Shown: positions 1 to 9,251, numbered from the stretch's first letter. The stretch: 64,000 nucleotides of DNA from Thiemannella venezuelensis (GCF_014203605.1 NZ_JACHJJ010000004.1:248001-312000), one strand, 5' to 3'. Notes: generated by a model from the letters alone, not told the origin. Numbers and translations: made by a program.

Positions 1-1551
1 GCGGCCCAGGCGGCGGTGGAGCTGGCCAGGGCGCGGCTGGAGCCCGCGCTGCGGCGGGCGGCCGAGGAGCGTCTCTTCACCGCCGCCCTCGGCGTGCAGC
101 TCGCCGACTTCGACGACGTGGACTTCTACGACGGCCTGCACCGGGCACGCGATCGCGGGCTGTTCCACCTCGACCGTTCGGCGGGCAACACCATCGACCT
201 GCTCGGCGCCGCCTGCGGGGTGACGGCGGCCGCCGCCGGGCTGGCCGTCCTGCACCCGCTGCTGGTGCCGCTGCTCGCGGTCAGCGTGATCCCGGAGGCG
301 TGGGCGGTGCTGAAGGCCGCGCGGCTCGGGTACGCGGGCATGAGGAGCATGGTCACGCTGAACCGCCGGGTGGACATGCTGGCCGAGCTGGCCACCGAGC
401 GGGAACCGGCGGGCGAGCTGCGGGCCTGCCAGGCCCAGCCGTACGTGCTGGCCGAATACCGTCAGGCGGCGGACGTGCTGAAGGCGCAGGAGACGCGGGT
501 CGGGCTGTCCATGGCGCGGATCAGGACCGCGGGCCGCGCGGCGGGCGGCGCGGCCATGGCCGGGGTGCTGGCCGTACTCGGGCTGATGCTGCACTCGGGC
601 TGGATCGCGCCGGCCGCGGCGGGCACCGCGGTGATCGCCGTCCGGGTGGCGGCCGCGGCGCTGCGGCAGCTCGCCCAGGCCGCCAACCAGCTGTTCGAGC
701 AGGCGCTGTACGTCGCCGACTACCACGACTTCCTCGCCGACGCCGAGGCCAGGAGACGGCCCGCGGGGGGTACGGCGGCGCCGCGCTCTCCCGGGCGCAT
801 CACCCTGCACGGCGTCGGTTTCACCTATCCGGGCGGCCGGAGCCCCGCGCTGGAGGGGATCGACCTGACCATCCACGCGGGCCAGACGATCGCGCTCGTC
901 GGCGAGAACGGTTCGGGCAAGACCACGCTGGCCAGACTGCTGGCCGGGCTCTACCGGCCCACCGGAGGCACCGTGCGGTGGGACGGGCTCGACACCGCCG
1001 GTCTGGACCCGGACACCGTGGCCGACCGGGTGGTCCTGGTGCCGCAGCACCCGGTCCGCTGGCCGCACGACGCCAGGACCAACGTCCGCATGGGCCGCCA
1101 CGACCGCCCGGACCCGGGAGACCTCGCGCTGCACGAGGCCGCCGCGCTCGCCGCGGCCGACGACGTCGTCGCCGGCCTGTCCGCCGGATGGCGGACCCTG
1201 CTGTCCAAGCAGTTCAGGGGCGGCCACGAGCTGTCGGCGGGGCAGTGGCAGCGCCTGGCCGTGGCCCGCGGGCTCTTCCGCGACGGGCCCCTGCTGATCT
1301 GGGACGAGCCGACCGCGCCGCTGGACGCCAAGGCGGAGTACGCCGTCTACGAGACGCTCCGGAAGATCGCGGGGGAGCGGACCGTCCTGCTCATCACGCA
1401 CCGGCTGACGAGCGTGCGGCACGCCGACCGCATCTACCTGCTGCACCGGGGGCGCATCGCCGAGGAGGGCACACACGAGGAACTGCTGGCCCTGCGGGGA
1501 CGCTACGCCGAGCTGTACGCGCTGCAGACCGGGAAGGCGGCCCGCCGGTGA
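1..1551 (+). CDS. ABC exporter, fused membrane and ATPase domains (5' partial)
   Basis: The reading frame is open from the first base, so the true start lies upstream and some N-terminal membrane helices are missing. What is visible has a membrane half with hydrophobic stretches near codons 65-90 and 180-210. A nucleotide-binding domain follows: Walker A GENGSGKTT near codon 301, signature LSAGQ near 410, Walker B LLIWDEPT near 431 and switch histidine in THRL near 466. This is the layout of type I homodimeric exporters of peptides, lipids or drugs. The substrate cannot be read from sequence. The stop overlaps the next gene's GTG by 4 nt, so the two are probably co-translated. Confidence 0.9.
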   Translation, partial: AAQAAVELARARLEPALRRAAEERLFTAALGVQLADFDDVDFYDGLHRARDRGLFHLDRSAGNTIDLLGAACGVTAAAAGLAVLHPLLVPLLAVSVIPEAWAVLKAARLGYAGMRSMVTLNRRVDMLAELATEREPAGELRACQAQPYVLAEYRQAADVLKAQETRVGLSMARIRTAGRAAGGAAMAGVLAVLGLMLHSGWIAPAAAGTAVIAVRVAAAALRQLAQAANQLFEQALYVADYHDFLADAEARRRPAGGTAAPRSPGRITLHGVGFTYPGGRSPALEGIDLTIHAGQTIALVGENGSGKTTLARLLAGLYRPTGGTVRWDGLDTAGLDPDTVADRVVLVPQHPVRWPHDARTNVRMGRHDRPDPGDLALHEAAALAAADDVVAGLSAGWRTLLSKQFRGGHELSAGQWQRLAVARGLFRDGPLLIWDEPTAPLDAKAEYAVYETLRKIAGERTVLLITHRLTSVRHADRIYLLHRGRIAEEGTHEELLALRGRYAELYALQTGKAARR

Positions 1552-2891
1552 CGGGCCCGCGCCTGATCCGTCCCGACGAGCCGGGCTACCAGGCCAGGCG
1601 CAAGGCGTTCCTCGGCACGCTCACCGAGGAACTCCCCGCAGCCGTGGCCTGCTGCGCCTCGGAGGCGGACGTGGTGGACGCCCTGGAGCTCGCCCGCGCC
1701 CGCGGCCTGCCGTTCGCCCTGCGCGGCGGCGGCCACAGCTTCGCCGAGCACTCCTCCACGACGGGGCTGCTGGTCGATCTCGGCGCGATGAAGACGATCG
1801 AGGCCGGCGCGGAGAGCGTGCGGGTGGGACCCGGTGTGCAGATCGGCGAGCTGGCCCGGCACCTGGCCGCGCGCGGACGCATGGTGCCCTGCGGCTGGTG
1901 CCCCACGGTCGGCGTGACCGGCGCGGTGCTCGGCGGCGGATACGGCCCGTTCAGCCGCCTGTACGGGCTCGGCGCCGACCACCTGCTGGCGGCGCGCGTG
2001 GTCCTGGCCGACGGGCGGAGCGTCGAGGCGGGAGACGACCTGCTGTGGGCGCTGCGCGGGGCCGGCGGCGGCAACTTCGGCGTCGTCACGCAACTCACGC
2101 TGCGCACCCGGCCCATCGTGCCGGTCACCGCCGTCCAGGCGGTCTGCGGTTTCGACCGCGCCGCCGATCTCGTCGACGCGTGGCAGCACTGGGCGCCCGA
2201 CGCGCCGGACGAGGTCAACCTGGAGATCGCCGTCGTCTCCGGCGACGAGCCCGAGGAACCGCCCTACGCCGTGCTCTTCGGCATCGTCGCCGGAGCGGAG
2301 GAGCGGGCCCGGAAACTGGTCGGCGACCTCGCCCCGCTGGACCGCGTCCGGCTCACCCGCCTGGAGGGCGCCGCGGCCGCCTGCCACCACGCCTACGCCG
2401 ACGGCGGGGAGGGCGCCGTCACGGAGCTGCCGTACGGCGAGCGGCCCGGGCTCCGCCTGAACAAGTCGGGCTTCTTCGACGGGCACCTGCCCCGGCCGGC
2501 GATCGAGGATCTGCTGGGACGGCTGGCCGCCGACCGCGTGCGCGGCGAGATCCGGGACCTGGAGTTCGTGCCCTGGGCGGGCGCGATCGCCCGGGTCGCC
2601 CCCGACGCGAGCGCCTTCGTCCACCGCGCCCCGCGCTTCCTGCTCAAGCAGTCCGTCCAGGTGGGATTCCGCGCCGCCGACGGCCGCAGACGGGACGCGC
2701 ACGCATGGCTGCGCCGGTCGTGGGCGCGGCTGTCGCCGTGGGCCTCCGGGGCCGTCTACCCCAACTACCCCGACGCCGACCTGGAGGACTGGGCGCAGGC
2801 CTACTACGGGGGCAACCTGCCGAGGCTGCGGGAGGTGAAGGCCGCCTACGACCCCGGCGGCCTGTTCCGCTTCGCCCAGTCCCTGCGATGA
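1548..2891 (+). CDS. FAD-linked oxidase, BBE type with bicovalent flavin
   Basis: The 447-residue product has an N-terminal FAD_binding_4 domain and a C-terminal berberine-bridge-like segment (NYPD..., YYGGN, YDPGGLFRF). Two flavin-attachment residues are visible: His63 in GGGHS and Cys118 in GWCPTVG, the pair that holds FAD bicovalently in this family. Such enzymes oxidise sugars, alkaloid-like compounds or secondary metabolites with O2. The substrate here is unknown. GTG 1548 is chosen because it overlaps the exporter stop (GTGA) and puts the conserved region at the usual distance from the N-terminus. The pairing with an exporter suggests a make-and-export or modification role, which is inference. 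Confidence 0.88.
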   Translation: MTGPRLIRPDEPGYQARRKAFLGTLTEELPAAVACCASEADVVDALELARARGLPFALRGGGHSFAEHSSTTGLLVDLGAMKTIEAGAESVRVGPGVQIGELARHLAARGRMVPCGWCPTVGVTGAVLGGGYGPFSRLYGLGADHLLAARVVLADGRSVEAGDDLLWALRGAGGGNFGVVTQLTLRTRPIVPVTAVQAVCGFDRAADLVDAWQHWAPDAPDEVNLEIAVVSGDEPEEPPYAVLFGIVAGAEERARKLVGDLAPLDRVRLTRLEGAAAACHHAYADGGEGAVTELPYGERPGLRLNKSGFFDGHLPRPAIEDLLGRLAADRVRGEIRDLEFVPWAGAIARVAPDASAFVHRAPRFLLKQSVQVGFRAADGRRRDAHAWLRRSWARLSPWASGAVYPNYPDADLEDWAQAYYGGNLPRLREVKAAYDPGGLFRFAQSLR

Positions 2892-3168
2892 GGGGGGCGG
2901 GCTCCCGCCGCCCGGCGGCTTCCGGCCGGTCAACCGGCGGATCTCCCGGATCTTTCCGTCGGACCGTTGACGGGAAAACCGGCGAACCATACGTTTCCCC
3001 TCGTGCCGACGCCACGCGGAGCCCACGCACTCGTCCGCCGGTCCCGTGAGGGGCGGGTACCGCGCGCGCTGCGGCGGAGCGGCGCGCTGAGCCGCGGTGA
3101 GACCGCCGTGCGGGTGGGCCTGCGGGTGGGGGCGCGGGCATGCCTGCCGGCGCCCGAGGGGGTGTGAC

Positions 3169-4122
3169 GTGGGCGGGAACTGCTGCTCGCCCGCGACGGC
3201 GGCGGCACCGATGGAACCGGTGCGCTTCGCGGCCGCGGGACGGCACGCGGCCGAGCAGGCCGAACTGCCCGGAGGGGCGTTCCTGATGGGAGATTCGCGC
3301 GGCGACGGCAATCCCGGCGACGGCGAGACCCCCGTCCACCGGGTGGTCGTGCGGCCCTTCTCGATCGACGCCACGTGCGTGACGACCGCCGACTTCGCCG
3401 CCTTCGCCGAGGCGACGGGCTACCGGACCGAGGCCGAGCTGTACGGCTTCTCCGCCGTCTTCCACCTCGCCCTGAGCGCCCGGCCGCAGGATGTGATGCG
3501 TCCGGTGCCGGGCGCCCCCTGGTGGGTGGGGGTGCGCGGGGCCGACTGGCGGCATCCCGGCGGCGTCCTGTCGGAGGCCGAGCCCGACCATCCGGTGGTC
3601 CACGTGAGCTGGAACGACGCGACGGCCTACTGCTCGTGGGCGGGCCGGCGGCTGCCGACCGAGGCCGAGTGGGAGTACGCCTCCCGGGGCGGGCTGGAGG
3701 GCGCCCGCTACCCGTGGGGCGACGAACTGCCCCGGGACGAGTGGCGGGTGAACATCTGGCAGGGGGACTTCCCCTCCCGCAACACCCTGGAGGACGGCCA
3801 TCTCACCACCGCCCCGGTACGCGCGTTCGCCCCCAACGCGTACGGGCTCCGGCAGACGGTCGGCAACGTCTGGGAGTGGTGCGCGGACTGGTACGCCCCC
3901 GACTACTACGCCCGCTCACCCGAGGAGGACCCGCGCGGCCCGCGGCGCGGTACGGCACGGGTGCTGCGCGGCGGCTCGTTCCTGTGCCACGACTCCTACT
4001 GCAACCGCTACCGGAACTCGGCCAGGTCGGCGAACACCCCCGGCTCCTCGATGGCGAACGCCGGTTTCAGGACCGCGCGAGACCGGGCTCCGTCCCCGGA
4101 GCCCGGTTCCCGGATCCGGTGA
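3169..4122 (+). CDS. Formylglycine-generating enzyme (sulfatase-modifying factor)
   Basis: FGE oxidises a cysteine in the CxPxR motif of type I sulfatases to formylglycine, using O2 and copper. The 317-residue product is full length for actinobacterial FGE. It has the conserved start LPGGAFLMGD, the fold motifs WNDATAYCSWAG, RLPTEAEWEYA and GNVWEWCADW, and the catalytic segment LRGGSFLCHDSYCNRYR. The two copper-binding catalytic cysteines fall at 273 and 278, almost the numbering of the Streptomyces coelicolor enzyme (272/277). GTG 3169 is chosen because upstream codons are not conserved-looking. It begins with MGGNCCSP, which has two extra cysteines. No sulfatase gene lies in this window. 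Confidence 0.92.
   Translation: MGGNCCSPATAAAPMEPVRFAAAGRHAAEQAELPGGAFLMGDSRGDGNPGDGETPVHRVVVRPFSIDATCVTTADFAAFAEATGYRTEAELYGFSAVFHLALSARPQDVMRPVPGAPWWVGVRGADWRHPGGVLSEAEPDHPVVHVSWNDATAYCSWAGRRLPTEAEWEYASRGGLEGARYPWGDELPRDEWRVNIWQGDFPSRNTLEDGHLTTAPVRAFAPNAYGLRQTVGNVWEWCADWYAPDYYARSPEEDPRGPRRGTARVLRGGSFLCHDSYCNRYRNSARSANTPGSSMANAGFRTARDRAPSPEPGSRIR
4083..4106 (+). terminator. Stem-loop at the end of the FGE gene
   Basis: Perfect 10-bp arms CCGGGCTCCG and CGGAGCCCGG around a 4-nt loop, lying inside the last codons of the FGE gene and before the iron box of the next operon. There is no T-run, as is usual for actinomycete terminators. Confidence 0.5.
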
Positions 4123-4155
4123 GCCCGAGCCGTTCTTCTGGTCATCCATCGAAAA

Positions 4156-4174
4156 TATGGTTAGCCTTGCCTAA
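4156..4174 (+). promoter_or_regulatory. Iron box (DmdR/IdeR-type operator)
   Basis: The 19-mer TATGGTTAGCCTTGCCTAA matches the actinobacterial DmdR/IdeR consensus TTAGGTTAGGCTAACCTAA at 14 of 19 positions. It lies 46 nt before the first gene of a siderophore importer, where iron-loaded repressor would block transcription. Confidence 0.75.
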
Positions 4175-4220
4175 GTAGTGGTCTTCGGATGGTTCGCCCC
4201 CGCGAGAACGGAAGATCATC

Positions 4221-5237
4221 ATGCGTGCATGGCGTCCGGTCCCGGCACTCGCCGCCCTGAGCATCGTGCTCGCCGGTTGCGGCTCCGCAGGCACCTCCGG
4301 CACCACCTCCGCGGCCTCCGCCGCGCCCTCCGGACCCTGGTCGTTCACCGACGGGTCCGGCAAGGTCGTCACGGCGGACCGGACTCCGGCGCGGATCATC
4401 GCGCACGCGGGCGAGGCGGCCGCGCTGATGTCCTTCGGCATCGAACCGGTCGGCGTCTACGCCGACGAGCCGGTCAAGACCGATCCGAACCTGAAGGATC
4501 TCGACCTGACCGGCATCGAGATCCTGGGCCAGGAGTGGGGCAAGATCGACGTGGAGAAGGCCGCGGCCCTGCGGCCGGACCTGATCGTCGGCGACTGGTG
4601 GCCGGCGGAGAAGGCGCACAGCGGCCTGGAGGAAGGCGTCGACGAGAAGAGCAAGAAGCTCGCCGAACTGGCGCCGGTGGTGGGCGTCTCCCAGGGCAGG
4701 TCGATCGTCGACCTGGTGAAGGGGTACGAGGACCTGGCCGAGAGCCTGGGCGCCGACGTCGACGCCCCGGAGATCGCCGCGAGCAAGAAGCGCTTCGACG
4801 AGGCGCTCGCCTCCTTCAAGGAGGCGGTCGCGGCCAAGCCGGGCCTCACGGTGGCCGCGATGTCGCCCGCGGACGACAAGGTGTACGTGGCCAACCCCGA
4901 GTACGCGCCCGAACTGCTGGACTTCCAGCGCTGGGGGTTGAAGGTGATCAACCCGGACAGCCCGGACCCCGGCTTCCCGTACTGGGAGAACCTGAGCTGG
5001 GAGAACGTCGACAAGTACCAGCCCGACCTGATCCTGTGGGACGGCCGCAACCACAAGCCGACCTCCAACGCCGAGTGGGGTGAGAAGCAGCCCACCTGGT
5101 TCAAGATCAAGGCGGCCAGGGCGGGGGCGGTCGTGGCGTGGCCGGCGTACTGGTTGCACACGTACGGCCACTTCGCCGCCGAGCTGGACAAGCTGACCGC
5201 GGCGGTCAAGGTCGCGGACCCGAACATCGGCGACTGA
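4221..5237 (+). CDS. Fe3+-siderophore ABC transporter, substrate-binding lipoprotein
   Basis: Extracytoplasmic receptor that would capture ferric siderophore and deliver it to the two permeases encoded next. The 338-residue product begins with a lipoprotein signal and lipobox LAGC (lipidated Cys20), followed by a Gly/Ser/Thr/Ala linker and a FepB/FhuD-type (peripla_BP_2) domain (PARIIAHAGEAAALMSFGIEPVGVY, DLIVGDWWPAEK in part). It is first in a four-gene operon with the order expected for this transporter class, directly downstream of an iron box. Which siderophore it binds is not evident, and no siderophore biosynthesis gene is present. Confidence 0.9.
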   Translation: MRAWRPVPALAALSIVLAGCGSAGTSGTTSAASAAPSGPWSFTDGSGKVVTADRTPARIIAHAGEAAALMSFGIEPVGVYADEPVKTDPNLKDLDLTGIEILGQEWGKIDVEKAAALRPDLIVGDWWPAEKAHSGLEEGVDEKSKKLAELAPVVGVSQGRSIVDLVKGYEDLAESLGADVDAPEIAASKKRFDEALASFKEAVAAKPGLTVAAMSPADDKVYVANPEYAPELLDFQRWGLKVINPDSPDPGFPYWENLSWENVDKYQPDLILWDGRNHKPTSNAEWGEKQPTWFKIKAARAGAVVAWPAYWLHTYGHFAAELDKLTAAVKVADPNIGD

Positions 5238-5246
5238 CCGCCGCTG

Positions 5247-6275
5247 ATGAACGGCTCGGCACACCTCGGGCGCAGGGCTTCGGTCCTCGGACCGGGACTC
5301 GTCATCCTGTGCGTGTCGCTGGCCCTGGCCGCCTTTCTCAGCGTCACCCTGGGCTCGCGCTCGATCGGCCTGCCGGATGTGCTGCGCGCCCTGGGCGGCA
5401 TGGACACCGACGGGTCGATCGACAGCACGGTGACGCTGGAGCTGCGCGTGCCCCGCACCCTGCTCGGCATCCTGGTGGGCGCCGCCCTCGGCGTGGCCGG
5501 CGCCATCCTGCAGGGCGTCACCCGCAACCCGCTGGCCGATACGGGGATCATGGGCGTCAACTCCGGCGCGGCCGTCTTCGTGGTCTTCGCCGTCACGGTG
5601 CTCGACGTGCGCGGCGCGGATGTCTATGTCTGGTTCGCCTTCGCCGGGGCGATCGCGGCCCTGGTGCTGGTGTACGCGATCGCGTCGCTCGGACGGGAGG
5701 GCGCCACCCCGGTCAAGCTCGCCCTGGCCGGGGTTGCCGTCACCGCGGGTCTGGTCTCGGTGACCACCGGGATCGTGATGACCGACGTGAACGCGCTCAA
5801 CGAGCTGCGGTTCTGGCAGGTGGGGTCGCTCGCCGGGCGGTACGCCCCGATCCTGACCGGGGTCGCGCCGTTCCTCCTCCTCGGGCTGATCGCCTCGCTG
5901 GGGTTCGGACGTGCGCTCAACGGGCTCGCGCTCGGCGAGGACACGGCCCGCGGCCTCGGCCAGCAGGTCACCCGGACCCGGGTAGCGGCGTTCGCGGTGG
6001 TCGCGGTGCTCGCCGGCGCCGCCACGGCCGCCTGCGGGCCGATCGTCTTCGTCGGGCTGGTCGTACCGCACGTCGCGCGGTTCGTCTGCGGACCGGACTA
6101 CCGGTGGATCCTGCCGTACTCCATGCTGCTGGCCCCCGTCGTGCTGCTGCTGGCCGACGTGCTCGGCCGGATCGTGGTCGCTCCCGACGAACTGCAGGTC
6201 GGCGTGGTCCTCGGCGTGCTCGGGGCGCCGGTGTTCGTCGGCATCGTCCGCTACGGCCGGCTGTCGGAGGCATGA
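5247..6275 (+). CDS. FecCD-family siderophore permease, first subunit
   Basis: Integral membrane subunit of a type II (BtuC-like) importer. The 342-residue product has about ten hydrophobic segments and the family's signature regions: LRVPRTLLGILVGAALGVAG, QGVTRNPLADTGIMGVNSGA and FVGLVVPHVARF, the coupling region that contacts the ATPase. It starts 9 nt after the binding-protein gene and its stop overlaps the next start by ATGA, so expression is coupled. Its partner is the following gene, giving a heterodimeric channel. Confidence 0.92.
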   Translation: MNGSAHLGRRASVLGPGLVILCVSLALAAFLSVTLGSRSIGLPDVLRALGGMDTDGSIDSTVTLELRVPRTLLGILVGAALGVAGAILQGVTRNPLADTGIMGVNSGAAVFVVFAVTVLDVRGADVYVWFAFAGAIAALVLVYAIASLGREGATPVKLALAGVAVTAGLVSVTTGIVMTDVNALNELRFWQVGSLAGRYAPILTGVAPFLLLGLIASLGFGRALNGLALGEDTARGLGQQVTRTRVAAFAVVAVLAGAATAACGPIVFVGLVVPHVARFVCGPDYRWILPYSMLLAPVVLLLADVLGRIVVAPDELQVGVVLGVLGAPVFVGIVRYGRLSEA

Positions 6276-7345
6276 CCGTGAAGGCGACCACGACCACGAC
6301 CGCCGCGCCGCGGGCCGCGGCCGCCGGCGCCTTCCGCGCCACCCGGCGTCGCCGGACCGCCCGTTCGTACGCGGTGGCGTGCGCGCTGGCCGCGGCCGTC
6401 GGCGCGCTGTTCGTGCTCACCATGATGGTGGGCAGCTTCCAGCTCAGCGCGGAGGAGGTCGTCGCCTCGGTGCTCCACCTGCGCGACGAACCCAGCGTCG
6501 ACTTCGTCGTCCGGGGGCTGCGGCTGCCCACCGCGGCATCCGCGCTGGCCGTCGGCCTCGCCCTCGGCGCAGCCGGGACGATCTTCCAGCAGCTGCTGCG
6601 CAATCCTCTCGCATCCCCTGACTTCGTCGGGATCAACTCCGGTGCCGGGCTCGCCGCCATCACCGGGATCGTGCTCCTCCAGGTCAGCGGACTGGCCGTG
6701 AGCGCGCTCGCGCTCGCCGGGGCCGTCGCCGCCGCCCTGCTGATGTACGCGCTCGCCTGGCGCGACGGCGTGGCCGGCTACCGGTTCATCCTCATCGGCA
6801 TCGGCGTCACGCTCTTCTTCGACGGGCTGATCGGCTACATGCTGACCCGGGCCCGGCTGTCCGACGCCCGGCAGGCGATGCACTGGCTGACCGGCTCCGT
6901 CGGGCAGGCCGACGCCGACGAACTGCGGCTCCTCGTCGGCGCCGTGCTCCTCCTCCTGCCCACCGCGGTCCTCCTGCAGCGGCAGCTGCGGGCGCTCGAA
7001 CTCGGTGACGACACCGCCCGGGCGCTGGGCGTCCGCACCGAGCTCGGCCGCGCCGGCCTCCTCGCCACGGCGGTGGTGCTGACGGCCCTGGCCGTCGCCG
7101 TGGCCGGCCCCGTCGTCTTCGTCGCCCTCATCGCCGGACCGATCGCCAACCGCCTGCTCGGCCCCGCCACGGGCGGGATCATCCCGGCCGCGCTGGTCGG
7201 TGCCGCGTTGCTGCTCACCGCCGACCTCGTCGCCGTCCACCTGCTGCCCACGCCGCTGCCCACCGGCGTGGTGACCGGCGCGGTCGGCGCGCCCTACCTG
7301 CTGTGGCTGCTGGCCACCACCAACCGGCAAGGAGCGGGCGGATGA
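6272..7345 (+). CDS. FecCD-family siderophore permease, second subunit
   Basis: The 357-residue product has a charged, Thr/Ala/Arg-rich cytoplasmic head of about 35 residues and then the FecCD helices: LRLPTAASALAVGLALGAAG, QQLLRNPLASPDFVGINSGA and VVFVALIAGPIANRLLG. ATG 6272 is fixed by the ATGA overlap with the first permease. It forms the channel with that protein. Its stop overlaps the ATPase start by ATGA. Confidence 0.92.
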   Translation: MTVKATTTTTAAPRAAAAGAFRATRRRRTARSYAVACALAAAVGALFVLTMMVGSFQLSAEEVVASVLHLRDEPSVDFVVRGLRLPTAASALAVGLALGAAGTIFQQLLRNPLASPDFVGINSGAGLAAITGIVLLQVSGLAVSALALAGAVAAALLMYALAWRDGVAGYRFILIGIGVTLFFDGLIGYMLTRARLSDARQAMHWLTGSVGQADADELRLLVGAVLLLLPTAVLLQRQLRALELGDDTARALGVRTELGRAGLLATAVVLTALAVAVAGPVVFVALIAGPIANRLLGPATGGIIPAALVGAALLLTADLVAVHLLPTPLPTGVVTGAVGAPYLLWLLATTNRQGAGG

Positions 7346-8115
7346 CCCGACTGCGGGCCGAGGGCGTGACCCTCGGATACGACGACCAGGCGATCGTGAC
7401 CAACCTCGACGTCCGGATCCCGGACGGCAAGGTCACGGCGATCGTGGGCGCCAACGCGTGCGGCAAGTCCACGGTGCTGCGCGGCCTGGCCAGGTTGCTC
7501 AAGCCCCGGCACGGTGCCGTGTACCTCGACGGCAGGGCACTGACCGGGATGAGCACCCACGAGGTGGCGAAGACACTCGGGTTGCTGCCGCAGACCCCCC
7601 TCGCGCCCGACGGCATCACGGTCGCCGACCTGGTCGCCCGCGGTCGCTACCCGCACCAGGGGTGGTTCCGCCGCTGGACCGAACGCGACGACGACGCTGT
7701 CACCCGCGCCCTCGAGGCCACCGGGACCGCCGACCTGGTCGACCGCCCGCTCCGGCAGCTCTCCGGCGGCCAGCGCCAGCGCGTCTGGGTGGCGATGGCG
7801 CTCGCCCAGGACACCGATCTGCTGCTCCTCGACGAACCCACCACCTACCTGGACATCAACCACCAGGTGGAGCTCCTCCGGCTGCTGCGGAAGCTGAACG
7901 CGGAGTCCGGCAAGACCATCGTGGTCGTCCTGCACGACCTCAACCTGGCCTGCCGCTTCTGCGACCACGTCATCGCGATGGCGGAAGGCACCATCGTCGC
8001 CGAGGGCGCCCCGACCGCGGTGATCACCGCCGAGCTGGTCGAGAAGGTCTTCGGCCTCAGCTGCGTCGTGGTGCCCGATCCGGTCGCCGGCACACCGATG
8101 GTGGTGCCTTCCTGA
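7342..8115 (+). CDS. Siderophore ABC transporter ATPase (FecE/FhuC type)
   Basis: Cytoplasmic motor of the siderophore importer. The 257-residue product carries Walker A GANACGKST, Q-loop LLPQTP, signature LSGGQRQR, Walker B LLLLDEPT and the switch histidine in VVLHDLN. The region MAEGTIVAEGAPTAVIT and the C-terminal tail are typical of FecE/FhuC. ATG 7342 overlaps the permease stop by ATGA. An alternative start upstream would add only an Arg/Gly stretch inside the permease gene. Confidence 0.93.
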   Translation: MTRLRAEGVTLGYDDQAIVTNLDVRIPDGKVTAIVGANACGKSTVLRGLARLLKPRHGAVYLDGRALTGMSTHEVAKTLGLLPQTPLAPDGITVADLVARGRYPHQGWFRRWTERDDDAVTRALEATGTADLVDRPLRQLSGGQRQRVWVAMALAQDTDLLLLDEPTTYLDINHQVELLRLLRKLNAESGKTIVVVLHDLNLACRFCDHVIAMAEGTIVAEGAPTAVITAELVEKVFGLSCVVVPDPVAGTPMVVPS

Positions 8116-8118
8116 TCC

Positions 8119-8156
8119 TCCGGCGCTTCGGGCCGGTTCCCGGCCGATCCGCCGGA
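8119..8156 (+). terminator. Nested stem-loop after the siderophore operon
   Basis: Outer arms TCCGGC and GCCGGA enclose an inner hairpin GGCCGG-TTC-CCGGCC immediately after the ATPase stop. It is placed to end the siderophore operon. Confidence 0.5.
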
Positions 8157-8239
8157 CCCACGCCGGCCCGCCGCCGATGTGCGGGGTGGGCTCCGCGGCG
8201 GGCCCGCCGCCGGGATCCACCGGCGGCACGCCGCTGGCC

Positions 8240-8371
8240 CTGGAGCACACCCCGCTGATACGGGCCCTGCGCGGTGAGGAGGTCGACGACCCGCTGCCGG
8301 ACGCCTACGCCGATACCGCCCTGGTGCGACGGCTGGTCGACAACCTGATCGGCAACGCTCGGCGGTCGATG
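8240..8371 (+). other. Possible histidine-kinase N-box remnant
   Basis: One frame reads DTALVRRLVDNLIGNA, which resembles the N-box of histidine-kinase ATPase domains (D..L..vl.NLl.NA). Nothing else of a kinase is present and there is no convincing start. It lies between a terminator and the convergent acetyltransferase gene. It may be a gene scrap or chance, and it is flagged only because the N-box likeness is close. Confidence 0.2.
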
Positions 8372-8384
8372 GAAGGGACGCAGC

Positions 8385-9251
8385 CTAGGCGTCCCGGTAG
8401 TGGTCCCGGATCTCGGGGAGCCGCTGGAAGCCGGCCGACCTGTAGGCGGCGACGGCTCCGGCATTGGAGGCCGGGGTGCAGACGGTCGCGCTCGACGAGC
8501 CCAGCTCCTGGAGCGCGGCGGCCGCGGCGATGGTGATCGCCTCGCCGTAGCCGCGCCCGCGATGCTCCCGGTGCACCCCCATCGGCTCGATCAGCCCGGG
8601 CCTGCCCGGACCGGCCGACCACACCGTCACCGCCGCCACCGCGTTGTCCCGGGCGTCGTACGCGACCAGGCACCGGGCGTCGGCGTACGGAGATCCGGCC
8701 GCCATCGCGTGCCAGCGCTCGTCCGTGAACGTCGACCCGTCGAACGACGCCCGCTGTACGGCGGTCCGCACGTGCGCCTGCTCCGGCCCGATCGCCTCGA
8801 TCCGCACGCCCGGGTCCTCCACTGGATCCGTGAGGTCGCGGCGCAGCGGCGTCCACGGCTCGTCGGTGTTCCATCCGCCCTCGGACAGCAGGTCTCGGAT
8901 CAGTTCGCACATCGACGCGTCGACGTGCGCCTTGCCCGCGGCCAGTACGCCGCGCCCCGGCTCGGTCACGTCCTCGACCAGCCGCCGCGCCAGCTCCTCG
9001 TCCCGCCGGGCGGCGGGCGCGACCGCCAGCCGCAGCAGCGCGGGATGGTCCAGCAGCCCGACGGCGAGAATCCTGCCGTCCCGGCTCCACGTCCGTACCG
9101 CCGCGGCCGTCGCCTCAGCGCCGAACCGCCAGAACCAGCCCAGGTCTCCCGGATGCAGTTGCGCCGGCGCCCCGTCGCGCTGCCACTCCCGCAGCACCCC
9201 CGCAACCTCGCCCAGCCCGTCGACTCCCGGCCCACCCAGCGCAATCGCCAT
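8385..9251 (-). CDS. GNAT-family N-acetyltransferase, two-domain
   Basis: The 288-residue product has a C-terminal GNAT domain with acetyl-CoA motif A (MGVHREHRGRGYGEAI) and motif B ending in AAYRSAGFQ. The first half has no recognised motif but is compatible with a second, degenerate GNAT fold, as in tandem GNAT proteins. The acceptor is unknown. ATG 9251 is preferred. A GTG at 9275 would add eight residues and neither has a good ribosome-binding site. It is transcribed away from the PaaX-type regulator's 3' end, in the same direction. Confidence 0.8.
   Translation of the reverse strand: MAIALGGPGVDGLGEVAGVLREWQRDGAPAQLHPGDLGWFWRFGAEATAAAVRTWSRDGRILAVGLLDHPALLRLAVAPAARRDEELARRLVEDVTEPGRGVLAAGKAHVDASMCELIRDLLSEGGWNTDEPWTPLRRDLTDPVEDPGVRIEAIGPEQAHVRTAVQRASFDGSTFTDERWHAMAAGSPYADARCLVAYDARDNAVAAVTVWSAGPGRPGLIEPMGVHREHRGRGYGEAITIAAAAALQELGSSSATVCTPASNAGAVAAYRSAGFQRLPEIRDHYRDA

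Noticed and set aside
1503-3374. 623-codon minus-strand open frame opposite the FAD oxidase
   Set aside because: Antisense shadow from very high GC third positions; no domain, and it runs across two clear plus-strand genes.
4161-6071. 636-codon minus-strand open frame across the siderophore genes
   Set aside because: Repetitive Arg/Gly/Asp/His composition typical of shadows; the plus-strand genes carry full family motifs.
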